A stretch of DNA of 64,000 bases from Miltoncostaea sp050249835 (GTDB lineage: Bacteria > Actinomycetota > Thermoleophilia > Miltoncostaeales > Miltoncostaeaceae). The DNA is taken from contig JBFWPT010000001.1 in assembly GCA_050249835.1 (NCBI GenBank), positions 62,001-126,000 of the forward strand, in the 5' to 3' direction. Position numbers and translations under genes: made by a program. The notes under the pieces are model-generated. The model saw only the letters and a list, made by a program, of their open reading frames with translations, made no database searches and was not told the origin of the DNA. Positions 49,562-57,757 of the stretch are shown here, in pieces. The first letter of the stretch is position 1, and every line of letters starts with the position of its first letter.

Positions 49562-51019
49562 ATGAAGGTCGACGCCACCCGCCTCGCGACGCTGATCGGC
49601 ACCTGGGCGGGCGGGCCGGGGCCCCTCTACGACGCCCTGGCCGACGCGATCGCCGCGGCCATCGACCGCGGTGAGCTCCCCCCCGGCAGCGTCCTGCCCA
49701 CCGAGCGCGAGCTGGCCGGTCGCGTCGCGGTCAGCCGCACCACGGTGGTCGCCGCCTACGGCCGGCTGAAGGAGGAGGGGCGCCTGGAGAGCCGCCAGGG
49801 CCGCGGCACCTGGGTCGCCGGCGCGCGCGACGCGCCGCCGCCGGCGGACAAGGCGTTCTCGGCCGAGCTCTACGCGGGGATGCTCGGCGGCGGCGGTGAC
49901 GTCATCGAGCTGACGGCCGCGTGCCCGCCGCCCAGCCGCCTCATCGCCGAGACCATCACCTCGCTGGCGCCCGGGCGGATGGCCGCCGCCGTCACCGGGG
50001 CGGGCTACCTGCCCGGTGGCCTCGAGGCGCTGCGGGTCGCGATCTCCGACCACATGACGGCCACGGGCCTCCCGACCGGCCCGGACGAGGTCATCGTCAC
50101 GACGGGCGCGCAGCAGGCCATCGGGCTCGCGACGATGCTGCTGGGCGGGCCGGGCCAGTCCGTCCTCGTGGAGGACGCCACCTTCCCGGGGGCCCTGGAC
50201 ATCACGCGCGGCGCGGGGATGCGGCCGGTGGCGGTGCCCATGGACCGCGACGGCGTCCTGCCCGACGCCCTCGAGGACCTGCTGGAGCGCGTGCGCCCGG
50301 CGTTCGTCTACCTCGTGCCCGCGCACCAGAACCCCACGGGCTCCGTGCTGTCGCCGCAGCGCAGCCGCCGGGTGGCCGAGCTGTCGGCGTCCTTCCGCGT
50401 ACCGGTCGTCGAGGACCTCACGCTGCGCCACCTGGAGCTGGACGCGCGGCCCATGCCGGCGCCCATCGCCGCCCACGGCCCGGACGGCTCCTCGATCCTC
50501 ATCGGCTCGCTGAGCAAGGTGCTCTGGGGCGGCCTGCGGATCGGGTGGATCCGGGCGGCGCGCCCGGTCATCGAGCGCCTCATGCGGCTCAAGATCACCG
50601 CCGACCTCGGCAGCCCGATCCTCGCGCAGACCCTGGCCGCCCTGGTGCTGCCCCGGTACGCCGAGGCCGTCGAGGAGCGGCGGGCGTTCCTCGGGGAGCG
50701 GTACGCGGTGCTGTCGGCGGCGCTCGGCGAGCACCTCCCGTCCTGGGACTGGGAGACGCCGCGCGGGGGCTGCACGCTGTGGGTGCGCATCCCCTCGGGC
50801 GACGCCCGCGGCCTGGGCCAGGTGGCGCAGCGCTGCGGGGTCAACGTGGTCCCCGGCCAGGCTCTGTCGGCGGAGGGGCGCCACGAGGACCGCCTCCGCA
50901 TCCCGTTCGTCCACGAGCCGGACGAGATCGAGGAGGCGGTCCGGCGCCTCGCGGTGGCCTGGGAGGTCTACGCCGGCGCCGCCGAGCGCGGGCGCGAGCC
51001 GGCGGGCCTGATCGTCTAG
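49562..51019 (+). CDS. MocR/PdxR-type regulator (GntR-aminotransferase fusion)
   Basis: The protein has 485 residues. ATG 49562 lies 2 nt after a repeat unit and has no Shine-Dalgarno, suggesting a leaderless message; TTG 49553 is the alternative. An N-terminal winged HTH (about 15-85: LPTERELAGRVAVSRTTVVAAYGRLKEEGRL) is fused to a fold type I aminotransferase domain with the PLP Lys319 in GSLSKVLWGGLRIG. Members sense PLP or amino acids and control pyridoxal, taurine/GABA or membrane genes; the target here may be the divergent zinc-ribbon gene. It shares a CTAG stop with the convergent PhzF gene. Confidence 0.9.
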   Translation: MKVDATRLATLIGTWAGGPGPLYDALADAIAAAIDRGELPPGSVLPTERELAGRVAVSRTTVVAAYGRLKEEGRLESRQGRGTWVAGARDAPPPADKAFSAELYAGMLGGGGDVIELTAACPPPSRLIAETITSLAPGRMAAAVTGAGYLPGGLEALRVAISDHMTATGLPTGPDEVIVTTGAQQAIGLATMLLGGPGQSVLVEDATFPGALDITRGAGMRPVAVPMDRDGVLPDALEDLLERVRPAFVYLVPAHQNPTGSVLSPQRSRRVAELSASFRVPVVEDLTLRHLELDARPMPAPIAAHGPDGSSILIGSLSKVLWGGLRIGWIRAARPVIERLMRLKITADLGSPILAQTLAALVLPRYAEAVEERRAFLGERYAVLSAALGEHLPSWDWETPRGGCTLWVRIPSGDARGLGQVAQRCGVNVVPGQALSAEGRHEDRLRIPFVHEPDEIEEAVRRLAVAWEVYAGAAERGREPAGLIV

Positions 51020-51828
51020 CCCGGAGGGCCCGCGGCGGGCGCGAGGGTGCCCGTGAGGACGGTGTGGGCCCGCCCGGCGAGCTCCACCCGGTCGCCGCGC
51101 ACGCCGACGCGCACGACGCCCCCGCGCGCCGACGCCTGGCGGCACACGAGGTCGTCCCGCCCGAGGCGCTCCGCCCACCAGGGGCCGAGCGTGCAGTGGG
51201 CCGAGCCGGTCACGGGGTCCTCCGGGATCCCGACGGCGGGCGCGAAGTAGCGCGAGGTGACGTCCGCGCCGTCCGGGCCGCCCGCCGCCGTGACGATGAG
51301 CCCGCGGGCGGTCATCGCCGCCAGCGCGGCCAGGTCCGGGCGCAGCGCCTCGACGTCCGCCGCGCCGGGCAGCACGGCCATCCAGTCGTAGGTGCTGCGG
51401 CCGCACCACTCCGGCTCGCCGCCCAGCACCGCGACGAGCTCCGGCGGTGCGGCGGCGGGCTCCGCCCGGGTCGCCGGGAAGTCGAGGACGATCCAGTCGC
51501 CGTCGCGGCGGGCTCCGAGGTCGCCGCCCAGGGTGGCGAACCGGATGGGCGCGCCGGCGGCGACGCGGCCGGTCTCCCACAGGGCGTGCGCCGTGGCGAG
51601 GGTCGCGTGCCCGCACAGCTCCACCTCCGCGGCGGGCGTGAACCAGCGCAGCAGCCAGCCGTCGCCCTCCGGCACGGGGAAGGCCGTCTCGGACAGGTTC
51701 ATCTCGGCGGCGACCGCCTGCATCCAGGCGTCCGGCGCCGGGGCTCCGTGCAGGCAGACCGCCGCCGGGTTCCCGCCGAAGGGGCCGTCCGCGAACGCGT
51801 CGACCACCATCACGGGGACGCCGGTCAC
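51016..51828 (-). CDS. PhzF-family isomerase/epimerase
   Basis: The 270-residue protein has a two-domain diaminopimelate-epimerase-like fold. Motifs: VVDAFADGPFGGNPAAVCL at the N-terminus, the catalytic Glu47 in NLSETAFP, CGHATLATAHAL, and DPVTGSAHC in the second domain. The substrate of this group is often unknown; it is not near phenazine genes. It starts 4 bp inside the stop of the XRE-cupin regulator (ATGA-type overlap), so the two are co-transcribed. Its stop TAG shares CTAG (51016-51019) with that of the MocR gene. Confidence 0.9.
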   Translation of the reverse strand: MTGVPVMVVDAFADGPFGGNPAAVCLHGAPAPDAWMQAVAAEMNLSETAFPVPEGDGWLLRWFTPAAEVELCGHATLATAHALWETGRVAAGAPIRFATLGGDLGARRDGDWIVLDFPATRAEPAAAPPELVAVLGGEPEWCGRSTYDWMAVLPGAADVEALRPDLAALAAMTARGLIVTAAGGPDGADVTSRYFAPAVGIPEDPVTGSAHCTLGPWWAERLGRDDLVCRQASARGGVVRVGVRGDRVELAGRAHTVLTGTLAPAAGPPG

Positions 51829-52400
51829 GGGTAGTCCATGACCAGGACGGCGGTCGTGCCCTCCGCGTGCGCGCGGTAGAGGTGCGGCACGTCGGCGGGG
51901 AAGGTCGCGAGGTCGCCGGCCTCCAGCGTCGCCGGGGCGTCGAGCGGCCCGGTCTCCAGCACCCCGGCCGTCACGAGCACGTGCTCCACCACGCCGGGCG
52001 GGTGGGCGTCGGCGTGCCGCGGCTCGCCGGGCGCGGGCTCGATGACGTACAGCTCGCTCGCGCCGCGGCGGCCCGTGGTCGCCAGCAGGCGCAGGGGGAA
52101 CGGGGTGCCCTCGCCCTGCACGCGCACGCCCTCGCCGGCGCGCACCACGCGGACGTCGGGGGCGTGGGGCGAGACGAGCTCGCCGAACGGGGTGCCGAGT
52201 GCGGTCGCGATGGCCCAGAGCGTGTCCAGGTTGGGATTCGCGCGCCCGGACTCGATCCCGGACAGCGTGGACTTGCCGACCCCCGCCAGCGAGGCCAGCT
52301 CCGAGAGCGACAGCCGTCGCCGCGCGCGGTGGCGCCGGACGTTGGCGGCGACGACCTCGGCCAGGTGGCCGGGCGGGGGCGGTTCCAGGTGTTCCACCAT
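51825..52400 (-). CDS. XRE-family regulator with C-terminal cupin domain
   Basis: The 191-residue protein starts at ATG 52400. Residues 14-68 form an XRE HTH (RHRARRRLSLSELASLAGVGKSTLSGIESGRANPNLDTLWAI). Residues 110-190 form a cupin (VEHVLVTAGVLETGP, LEAGDLATFPADVPHLYRA). This is the usual architecture of small-molecule-sensing repressors, for example of amino-acid exporters. Two GAACG/CGTTC dyads lie between it and the divergent azlC. It is coupled to PhzF by overlap. Confidence 0.9.
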   Translation of the reverse strand: MVEHLEPPPPGHLAEVVAANVRRHRARRRLSLSELASLAGVGKSTLSGIESGRANPNLDTLWAIATALGTPFGELVSPHAPDVRVVRAGEGVRVQGEGTPFPLRLLATTGRRGASELYVIEPAPGEPRHADAHPPGVVEHVLVTAGVLETGPLDAPATLEAGDLATFPADVPHLYRAHAEGTTAVLVMDYP

Positions 52401-52403
52401 GAT

Positions 52404-52468
52404 GAACGTCCCGTTCGGCTTGACGAACCGGCGGTGAGGGTTCCAGGATACCGAACGGTGCGTTCGGT
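52404..52468. promoter_or_regulatory. Two related dyads between XRE-cupin gene and azlC (operators)
   Basis: GAACG-TCC-CGTTC (52404-52416) and ACCGAAC-GGTGC-GTTCGGT (52450-52468) both contain GAACG and CGTTC half sites, with 3- and 5-nt centres. One lies 4 nt from the XRE start, the other covers the first azlC GTG. They probably bind the XRE-cupin repressor and control both divergent transcripts. Confidence 0.6.
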
Positions 52469-53135
52469 TCGCCAGGACAAGGCGGTGGTGCGGCAGGCGG
52501 GGGCCATCGCGGTCGTGGCCGGCGCGTTCGCGCTCTCGTTCGGGGTGCTCTGCTCCGAGACCGGGCTCGGCCTGCCGATGACCGTCGCCCTGTCGACGCT
52601 CGTGTTCGCGGGGTCGGCGCAGCTCGCCGCGGTCGGCGTGATCGCCGACGGCGGCACGGGCGCCGCCGCCGTCCTCGCCGGCCTGCTCCTGAGCGCCCGC
52701 AACCTGGCGTTCGGGGTGGCCCTCGCGCCGCTGCTCGGCGGGCGCCTGGGGCGGCGCCTGCTGGCCTCGCAGCTCGTGATCGACGAGTCGGTCGCCGTCG
52801 CGACGGCCCAGCCCGACCCGGTCTCCGCGCGCCGCGCCTTCTGGATCACGGGGCTCGGGGTGTTCCTGCCGTGGAACGCGGGCACCGTCGCGGGCTGGCT
52901 GCTGACCGACGCGATCGACGTCGAGGCGACCGGCCTGGACGCCGCCATCCCCGGGGCCTTCGTGGCGCTGCTCGCCCCGCGCCTCACCTCGCGGGCGGCG
53001 TGGACGTCGGCGCTCTGCGGCGCGGGCATCGCGCTGGCCCTGACGCCGGTCACGGCCCCGGGCGTCCCCATCCTGCTGTCGGCGGCGGGTGCCCTCGCGG
53101 GGCTCGTGGTCCAGGCGCGGGCGGACCGGTCGTGA
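52458..53135 (+). CDS. azlC: AzlC-family branched-chain amino acid exporter subunit
   Basis: The protein has 225 residues. The frame may begin at GTG 52458, inside the operator, or at GTG 52485/52488 after AAGG; the core is unaffected. AzlC landmarks: ALSFGVLCSETGLGLPMTVALSTLVFAGSAQLAAVG, GLLLSARNLAFGVALAPLL, and VIDESVAVATAQ. With AzlD it exports branched-chain or related amino acids. It overlaps azlD as GTGA and is divergent from the XRE-cupin regulator. Confidence 0.9.
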   Translation: MRSVRQDKAVVRQAGAIAVVAGAFALSFGVLCSETGLGLPMTVALSTLVFAGSAQLAAVGVIADGGTGAAAVLAGLLLSARNLAFGVALAPLLGGRLGRRLLASQLVIDESVAVATAQPDPVSARRAFWITGLGVFLPWNAGTVAGWLLTDAIDVEATGLDAAIPGAFVALLAPRLTSRAAWTSALCGAGIALALTPVTAPGVPILLSAAGALAGLVVQARADRS

Positions 53136-53434
53136 CCTGGGCCGCCGTCCTGCTGCTGGCCGCCGGTACCTACGCCATGAAGGCGGCGGGCCCCGTGGTG
53201 CTCGGCGGCCGCGCGCTGCCACCGCTCGTCGTCCGCGTGACCGACCTGCTGCCGGCGGCGCTGCTCGCGGCGCTCGTGGCCGTGCAGACCCTCACCTCCG
53301 ACGGGCGCTGGACCATCGACGCGCGCGCCGCCGGGGTGGCCGCCGCCATCGTCGTCGCCGCGCTGCGCGGGGGCTTCCTGCTGATCGTGGCGACGGCGGT
53401 CGCCGTCACCGCCCTCGTGAGGCTGATCGCCTAG
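53132..53434 (+). CDS. azlD: AzlD-family exporter subunit
   Basis: The 100-residue protein starts at GTG 53132 within the azlC stop (GTGA). Three to four helices and the AzlD pattern TYAMKAAGPVVLGGRALPPLV ... LLPAALLAALVAVQTL are seen. It is the small partner of AzlC. Its TAG shares CTAG (53431-53434) with the stop of the convergent GNAT gene. Confidence 0.9.
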   Translation: MTWAAVLLLAAGTYAMKAAGPVVLGGRALPPLVVRVTDLLPAALLAALVAVQTLTSDGRWTIDARAAGVAAAIVVAALRGGFLLIVATAVAVTALVRLIA

Positions 53435-53856
53435 AGGGAGCGGCGCATCGCGACGTGGACGATCCCGGCGTCCATGAACTCGTCGCCCTCCGCCGCGTAC
53501 CCGGCCCGGTCGTAGAAGCCGCGCGCCGAGACCTGCGCGTGCAGCGTCACCTCCGTCGCGCCCTCCTCCCGCGCCACGTCCTCGGCGAAGGCCAGCAGCC
53601 GGGCGCCGGCGCCGGTCCCGCGGGCGTCCGCGGCGACGGCCATCCGCCCCAGCCGCATGGCGTCCCCGGCGCGCACCAGGCGGCAGCAGCCGACGACGCG
53701 GCCTCCGTCCTCGGCGAGCAGGTGGAGGGCCGTGGCGTCGAGCGCGTCGCGCTCCAGGTCGGCGGGCACGCCCTGCTCGTGGACGAAGACCGAATGGCGC
53801 AGCGCCATGACCTCATCGAGGTCGCCCGCCCCCGCGCGACGGCAGACGACCTTCAT
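53431..53856 (-). CDS. GNAT-family N-acetyltransferase
   Basis: The 141-residue protein has the GNAT core: RHSVFVHEQGVPADLERDALD, then VVGCCRLVRAG, and the acetyl-CoA loop RMAVAADARGTGAGARLL (Q/RxxGxG/A as RGTGAG). C-terminal FYDRAGYAAEGDEFMDAGI is typical of ElaA-like members. ATG 53856 begins MKVVCRRAGAGDLDEV. The substrate is unknown. It converges with azlD. Confidence 0.9.
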   Translation of the reverse strand: MKVVCRRAGAGDLDEVMALRHSVFVHEQGVPADLERDALDATALHLLAEDGGRVVGCCRLVRAGDAMRLGRMAVAADARGTGAGARLLAFAEDVAREEGATEVTLHAQVSARGFYDRAGYAAEGDEFMDAGIVHVAMRRSL

Positions 53857-53949
53857 GTGCTTTTCATAACGAACTCACCGGGATAGGCTCGCCCGCATTC
53901 GCATTCGGCGCCGCTCCCGACGGCGGGCCGGTGAGTGAAAGGGGCTCGG

Positions 53950-55218
53950 ATGAAACGACGGCGCACGATGGCGTCCCTCCTGCTCATGGCGGGGGCACTC
54001 GGTCTCGGTATCGCCGCAGGCTGCGGCGACGACGATAGCGGCGGCGGTGACGTCGGCGAACTGAAGATCGGCGTGCTCGTGCCGCTCACCGGCGCGCTCG
54101 CCGACTTCGGCGGACCCGGCTCCGACGCGGCCAACCTCGCGGCCGAGCAGGTCAACGCGGCGGCCGGGGACACCGGCCTGAGCCTGACGCTGGTCACCGA
54201 GGACACCAAGACCGACCCGCAGGCCGCCCAGGAGGCCGCGACCAAGCTCATCGAGAGTGACGGCGTCTCGGGGCTCGCGGGCCCCTGGGCGACGCCCGAG
54301 CTCATCCCGACGTCCGAGAACGTGACGATCGCGGCGGGCATCCCGCTGGTGACGCCGTCGGCCACCGGCCCGGACCTCACCACCCTCGACGACGACGGCC
54401 TCGTGTTCCGCACGCCGCCGTCCGACGCCATCCAGGGCCAGGTGATCGCGCAGGTGATGGCCGAGGCCATCGGCGCGGACTCGACGGTCAACACCGCCGG
54501 CCGCAACGACGCCTACGGCACCGCGCTGGTGGAGGAGTTCACCAAGGCGTGGGAGGCCAACGGCGGCACCGTGGGCCGGAACGTCTCCTACAACCCGGAC
54601 GCCACGAGCCTCAACTCCGAGGCCCAGCAGATCGCCAGCGGCAACCCGGACGGCTGGATGATCATCGACTACACCGGCACCTGGGCGAAGATGGGCCCGG
54701 CGCTGGTGCGCACCGGCAACTGGGACCCGGCCCGCACCTTCACGGGTGACGGCCTGCGCTCCCCGGACCTCCCCGGCGACACCGGGCAGCCGTCCACGGA
54801 GGGCATGCGCGGCACCGTCCCGACCTCCCTGGAGGCGCCGGCGGGCCAGGCCTTCGACGACCTCTGGTCGGCGGAGATCAACAAGCCGCGGCAGACCTAC
54901 GACGCGCAGAACTTCGACGCCGTCATCCTGCTCGCGCTCGCGGCGGCGAAGGCCGGCTCGAGCGACCCGGCTGACATCGCGGCCGAGCTGCAGGCGGTCT
55001 CCGGGCCTCCCGGCAACAAGTACACGTTCGAGCAGCTCTCGGAGGCGCTCGCGGCCCTCGCCGACGGCGAGGACATCGACTACGAGGGCGCTTCGGGCCC
55101 GATCGACTTCGACGAGAACGGCGACCCGTCCTCGGCGAACTACAACACCTGGAGCTACACGGGTGGCGAGCTGATCGACAGCGACAACGTCATCTCGTTC
55201 ACGGAGGACGCGGACTGA
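53950..55218 (+). CDS. livK: ABC transporter binding lipoprotein, branched-chain amino acid type
   Basis: The protein has 422 residues. ATG 53950 follows AAAGGGG; an in-frame GTG lies five codons upstream. The lipoprotein signal ends GIAAGC (Cys25). The type I periplasmic binding fold is clear: LKIGVLVPLTGALADFGGPG, AANLAAEQVNAA, TEDTKTDPQAAQEAATKLIE and RNDAYGTALVEEFTKAW. It delivers amino acids (or a related ligand) to LivHM. It faces livHMGF tail to tail with a 4-bp gap, so the import system is made from two converging transcripts. Confidence 0.88.
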   Translation: MKRRRTMASLLLMAGALGLGIAAGCGDDDSGGGDVGELKIGVLVPLTGALADFGGPGSDAANLAAEQVNAAAGDTGLSLTLVTEDTKTDPQAAQEAATKLIESDGVSGLAGPWATPELIPTSENVTIAAGIPLVTPSATGPDLTTLDDDGLVFRTPPSDAIQGQVIAQVMAEAIGADSTVNTAGRNDAYGTALVEEFTKAWEANGGTVGRNVSYNPDATSLNSEAQQIASGNPDGWMIIDYTGTWAKMGPALVRTGNWDPARTFTGDGLRSPDLPGDTGQPSTEGMRGTVPTSLEAPAGQAFDDLWSAEINKPRQTYDAQNFDAVILLALAAAKAGSSDPADIAAELQAVSGPPGNKYTFEQLSEALAALADGEDIDYEGASGPIDFDENGDPSSANYNTWSYTGGELIDSDNVISFTEDAD

Positions 55219-55222
55219 CGGA

Positions 55223-56008
55223 TCAGGGCGCGCCCGGCGGGGTCACCCCGCCGGGCGCGGCCGTCCCGCCCAGGTAGAGCTCGGCCACCTGGGGGTCCAC
55301 CAGCAGGGCGTCGCCGGGGCCCTCGAAGCGGTTCTGGCCGCCCTCCAGCACGTAGCCGCGGTCGGCCAGCGCCAGCGCGCGGCGGGCGTTCTGCTCGATC
55401 ATCACGATCGTCACCCCGGCACGGTTGATCTCGGCCACGGTGTCGAACACCTCGCCGACGGCCCGCGGGGCGAGGCCCGCCGAGGGCTCGTCCAGCAGCA
55501 GCACGCTCGGGTCGGGCATCAGCGCCCGGGCCATCGCGAGCATCTGGCGCTCGCCGCCCGACAACGTGCCGGCGCGCTGCCGGCGCCGCTCGCCGAGCCG
55601 CGGGAACAGCTCCATCATCTCCTTCATGCGGGCGCCGGTCCGCTTCCTGGTCAGCACGCCGCCCACCTCCAGGTTCTCCTGCACCGTGAGCGTGCCGAAG
55701 ACGTTGGCGACCTGGGGGACGTAGCTCATCCCCCGGGCGGTCACCTCGTGCGGGGCGGCGCCGGTGACGTCCTCGCCGCGCAGGCGGACGTGGCCCTCGC
55801 GCACCGTCACGAGCCCGAAGACGGCCTTGGCGAGGGTCGACTTGCCGGCGCCGTTCGGGCCGATGACGACCACGATCTCGCCCTCGGCGGCGGTGAGGGT
55901 GCAGCCCCGGAGGATGTCGACCTCGGCGACGTACCCGCCCACCAGGCCGTGCGCGTCCAGGACCGGCGGTGCGGCGACCGGGGGGGCCTCCTGGTCCGGC
56001 CCCGTCAC
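55223..56008 (-). CDS. livF: Branched-chain amino acid ABC transporter ATPase LivF
   Basis: The protein has 261 residues. GTG 56008 overlaps the livG stop as GTGA. Walker A GPNGAGKST (50-58), LSGGERQMLAMARALM, Walker B VLLLDEPSAGLAP and the H-loop region complete the ATPase. LivF-specific ARGMSYVPQVANVFGTLTVQENL is present. It is the last gene of livH-M-G-F. Its 3' end contains a perfect 14-bp hairpin, shared with the convergent livK transcript. Confidence 0.93.
   Translation of the reverse strand: MTGPDQEAPPVAAPPVLDAHGLVGGYVAEVDILRGCTLTAAEGEIVVVIGPNGAGKSTLAKAVFGLVTVREGHVRLRGEDVTGAAPHEVTARGMSYVPQVANVFGTLTVQENLEVGGVLTRKRTGARMKEMMELFPRLGERRRQRAGTLSGGERQMLAMARALMPDPSVLLLDEPSAGLAPRAVGEVFDTVAEINRAGVTIVMIEQNARRALALADRGYVLEGGQNRFEGPGDALLVDPQVAELYLGGTAAPGGVTPPGAP
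55229..55259. terminator. Perfect 14-bp hairpin inside the livF 3' end, between livK and livF
   Basis: CGCGCCCGGCGGGG (55229-55242) pairs with CCCCGCCGGGCGCG (55246-55259) across a 3-nt loop (TCA). It lies 11 nt after the livK stop and within the last codons of livF. It is likely a bidirectional terminator placed in coding sequence (PGGVTPPG). Confidence 0.75.
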
Positions 56009-56763
56009 GCGGCGCTCGGCTCGGCGCCGAGGTAGGCGTCGATGACGCGGGCGTCGCGCCGGACGTCGTCGGGGCGCCCGCGGGCGATGACGGCCCCCTC
56101 GGCCATCACGATCACCTCGTCGGAGCGGCCCATGACGGCCTCCATGTCGTGCTCGACGAACAGGACCGTCAGGCCGCGTTCGGCGCGCAGGCGCGCCAGG
56201 TAGTCGAGCAGGCGCCGGCCCAGCGTCGGGTTGACGCCGGCCATCGGCTCGTCGAGCAGCACGAGGCGCGGGTGGGTCATCAGCGCCCGGGCCAGCTCGA
56301 GCAGCTTGCGCTGGCCGCCGGAGAGGGTGGCCGCGTAGGCCGACGCGTGGGAGTCGATGCCCACCTCGGCGAGCAGCGCCATCGCCTCCTCGTGCACCTC
56401 GGCCTCGCGCCGCCTCCACTCGCCCCGGCGGAACAGGGCCTTGTCGAAGCGCATGCCCGGCTGGTCCGGGGCGGCCAGCATGACGTTGTCGATCACGGTC
56501 ATCTTCGCCAGCACGCGCGTGAGCTGGAACGTGCGCACCATGCCCATCCGCGAGATCTGGTCCGGGCGGCGGCCGCTGATGTCGTGGCCGTCGTAGCGCA
56601 CGACGCCCGAGTCGGCCTTGATGAACCCGGTGAGCAGGTTGAAGGCGGTCGTCTTGCCGGCGCCGTTCGGCCCGATCAGCGCCGTCATCGAGCCGCGGCG
56701 CACCGAGAACGTGGCGCCGGCCACGGCCTGCAGGCCGCCGAATCGCACCCGCAGGTCCTCCAC
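56005..56763 (-). CDS. livG: Branched-chain amino acid ABC transporter ATPase LivG
   Basis: From GTG 56763 the protein has 252 residues. Walker A GPNGAGKTT, LSGGQRKLLELARALM, Walker B LVLLDEPMAGVNP and VEHDMEAVMGRSD are intact, and the LivG insert (LTRVLAKMTVIDNV) is seen. The frame is open for another 21 codons upstream; GGAGGAG in the livM 3' end sits 4 nt before an ATC at 56826, a possible rare start that gives the usual LLEVEDL leader. It lies between livM and livF. Confidence 0.92.
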   Translation of the reverse strand: MEDLRVRFGGLQAVAGATFSVRRGSMTALIGPNGAGKTTAFNLLTGFIKADSGVVRYDGHDISGRRPDQISRMGMVRTFQLTRVLAKMTVIDNVMLAAPDQPGMRFDKALFRRGEWRRREAEVHEEAMALLAEVGIDSHASAYAATLSGGQRKLLELARALMTHPRLVLLDEPMAGVNPTLGRRLLDYLARLRAERGLTVLFVEHDMEAVMGRSDEVIVMAEGAVIARGRPDDVRRDARVIDAYLGAEPSAA

Positions 56764-56812
56764 CTCGAGCAGGTCGGGCGCGGCGGCCGGCGCGGTCGTG
56801 GGCAGCTCGGCG

Positions 56813-57751
56813 TCAGGCGTCGAGATGGAGCTCCTCCTTCTTGCCGAAGAGCCCCTGCGGGCGGAAGGCCATCATCCCCATGATGATGAGGCCGACCAGC
56901 ACGAACCGCAGGGCCGCGACCTTGTCCGCGTCGAGGGGGAAGTCGAGGAAGCGGGTTCCGGACACGATGAAGCCGATCACCACCGACCCGACCAGGACCC
57001 CGAAGTAGGAGCCGATGCCCCCGAGGATGAGGATCGCGAAGCCCACGAAGGTGAAGATGGGCTCGAAGTTCTCGGGGAAGAGGGTCGTCGAGTAGAAGGT
57101 GAACAGGACGCCGGCGACGCCCGCGATGGCCGACCCCAGCACGAGCGACTGCAGCTTGTAGGAGAAGACCGGCACGCCGGACGCCGCGGCCGCCTCCTCG
57201 TTCTCGCGCACCGCGCGCAGCGCCCGCCGCCAGGGCGTGCGGCCCAGGTACACCAGCAGGCACCCGATGAGCACCACGACGACCCAGGTGATGACGAGCA
57301 GCGGGACCCGCCGGTCGAGCTCGATGCCCCAGCCCTCGAACGTGTCGAGGATGTCGTTGTTGAAGTCGCGCCACGGGCCGCTGGCGCCGCGCAGGCCCTG
57401 GGTGCCCCCGGTCGTCTCCTGTTCGTTCTCGATCATGATCCGCAGGATCTCCCCCGCGGCGATCGTGGTTATGGCGAAGTAGTCCGCGCGCAATCGCAGG
57501 GTGGGGATGCCGAGGAGCGCGCCCGCGGCCCCAGCGGCGATCACGGCGATCGGCATCGCGAGCCAGATCGTCACGCCGTTCGTGAGCAGCAGCCCGGTGG
57601 TGTACGCGCCGATGGCCATGAAGGCGACGTGGCCGAAGTTGATGAGCCCCGTGTCGCCCACCTCCACCTGCAGGCCCAGCACGAAGATCGCGTAGATGCC
57701 GGCGAAGGTGAGGACGAATGCCCAGAAGCCGAAGGCGAGGAGTGGGTCCAT
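56813..57751 (-). CDS. livM: Branched-chain amino acid ABC transporter permease LivM
   Basis: The 312-residue permease has about nine helices with LivM signatures: LGLQVEVGDTGLINFGHVAFMAIGAYT, RLRADYFAITTIAAGEILRI and TPWRRALRAVRENEEAAAASGV (the cytoplasmic loop that contacts the ATPase). GGIGSYFGVLVGSVVIGFI closes the membrane part. ATG 57751 starts 6 bp after the livH stop. It forms the channel with LivH. Confidence 0.94.
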   Translation of the reverse strand: MDPLLAFGFWAFVLTFAGIYAIFVLGLQVEVGDTGLINFGHVAFMAIGAYTTGLLLTNGVTIWLAMPIAVIAAGAAGALLGIPTLRLRADYFAITTIAAGEILRIMIENEQETTGGTQGLRGASGPWRDFNNDILDTFEGWGIELDRRVPLLVITWVVVVLIGCLLVYLGRTPWRRALRAVRENEEAAAASGVPVFSYKLQSLVLGSAIAGVAGVLFTFYSTTLFPENFEPIFTFVGFAILILGGIGSYFGVLVGSVVIGFIVSGTRFLDFPLDADKVAALRFVLVGLIIMGMMAFRPQGLFGKKEELHLDA

Positions 57752-57757
57752 GGGCGA

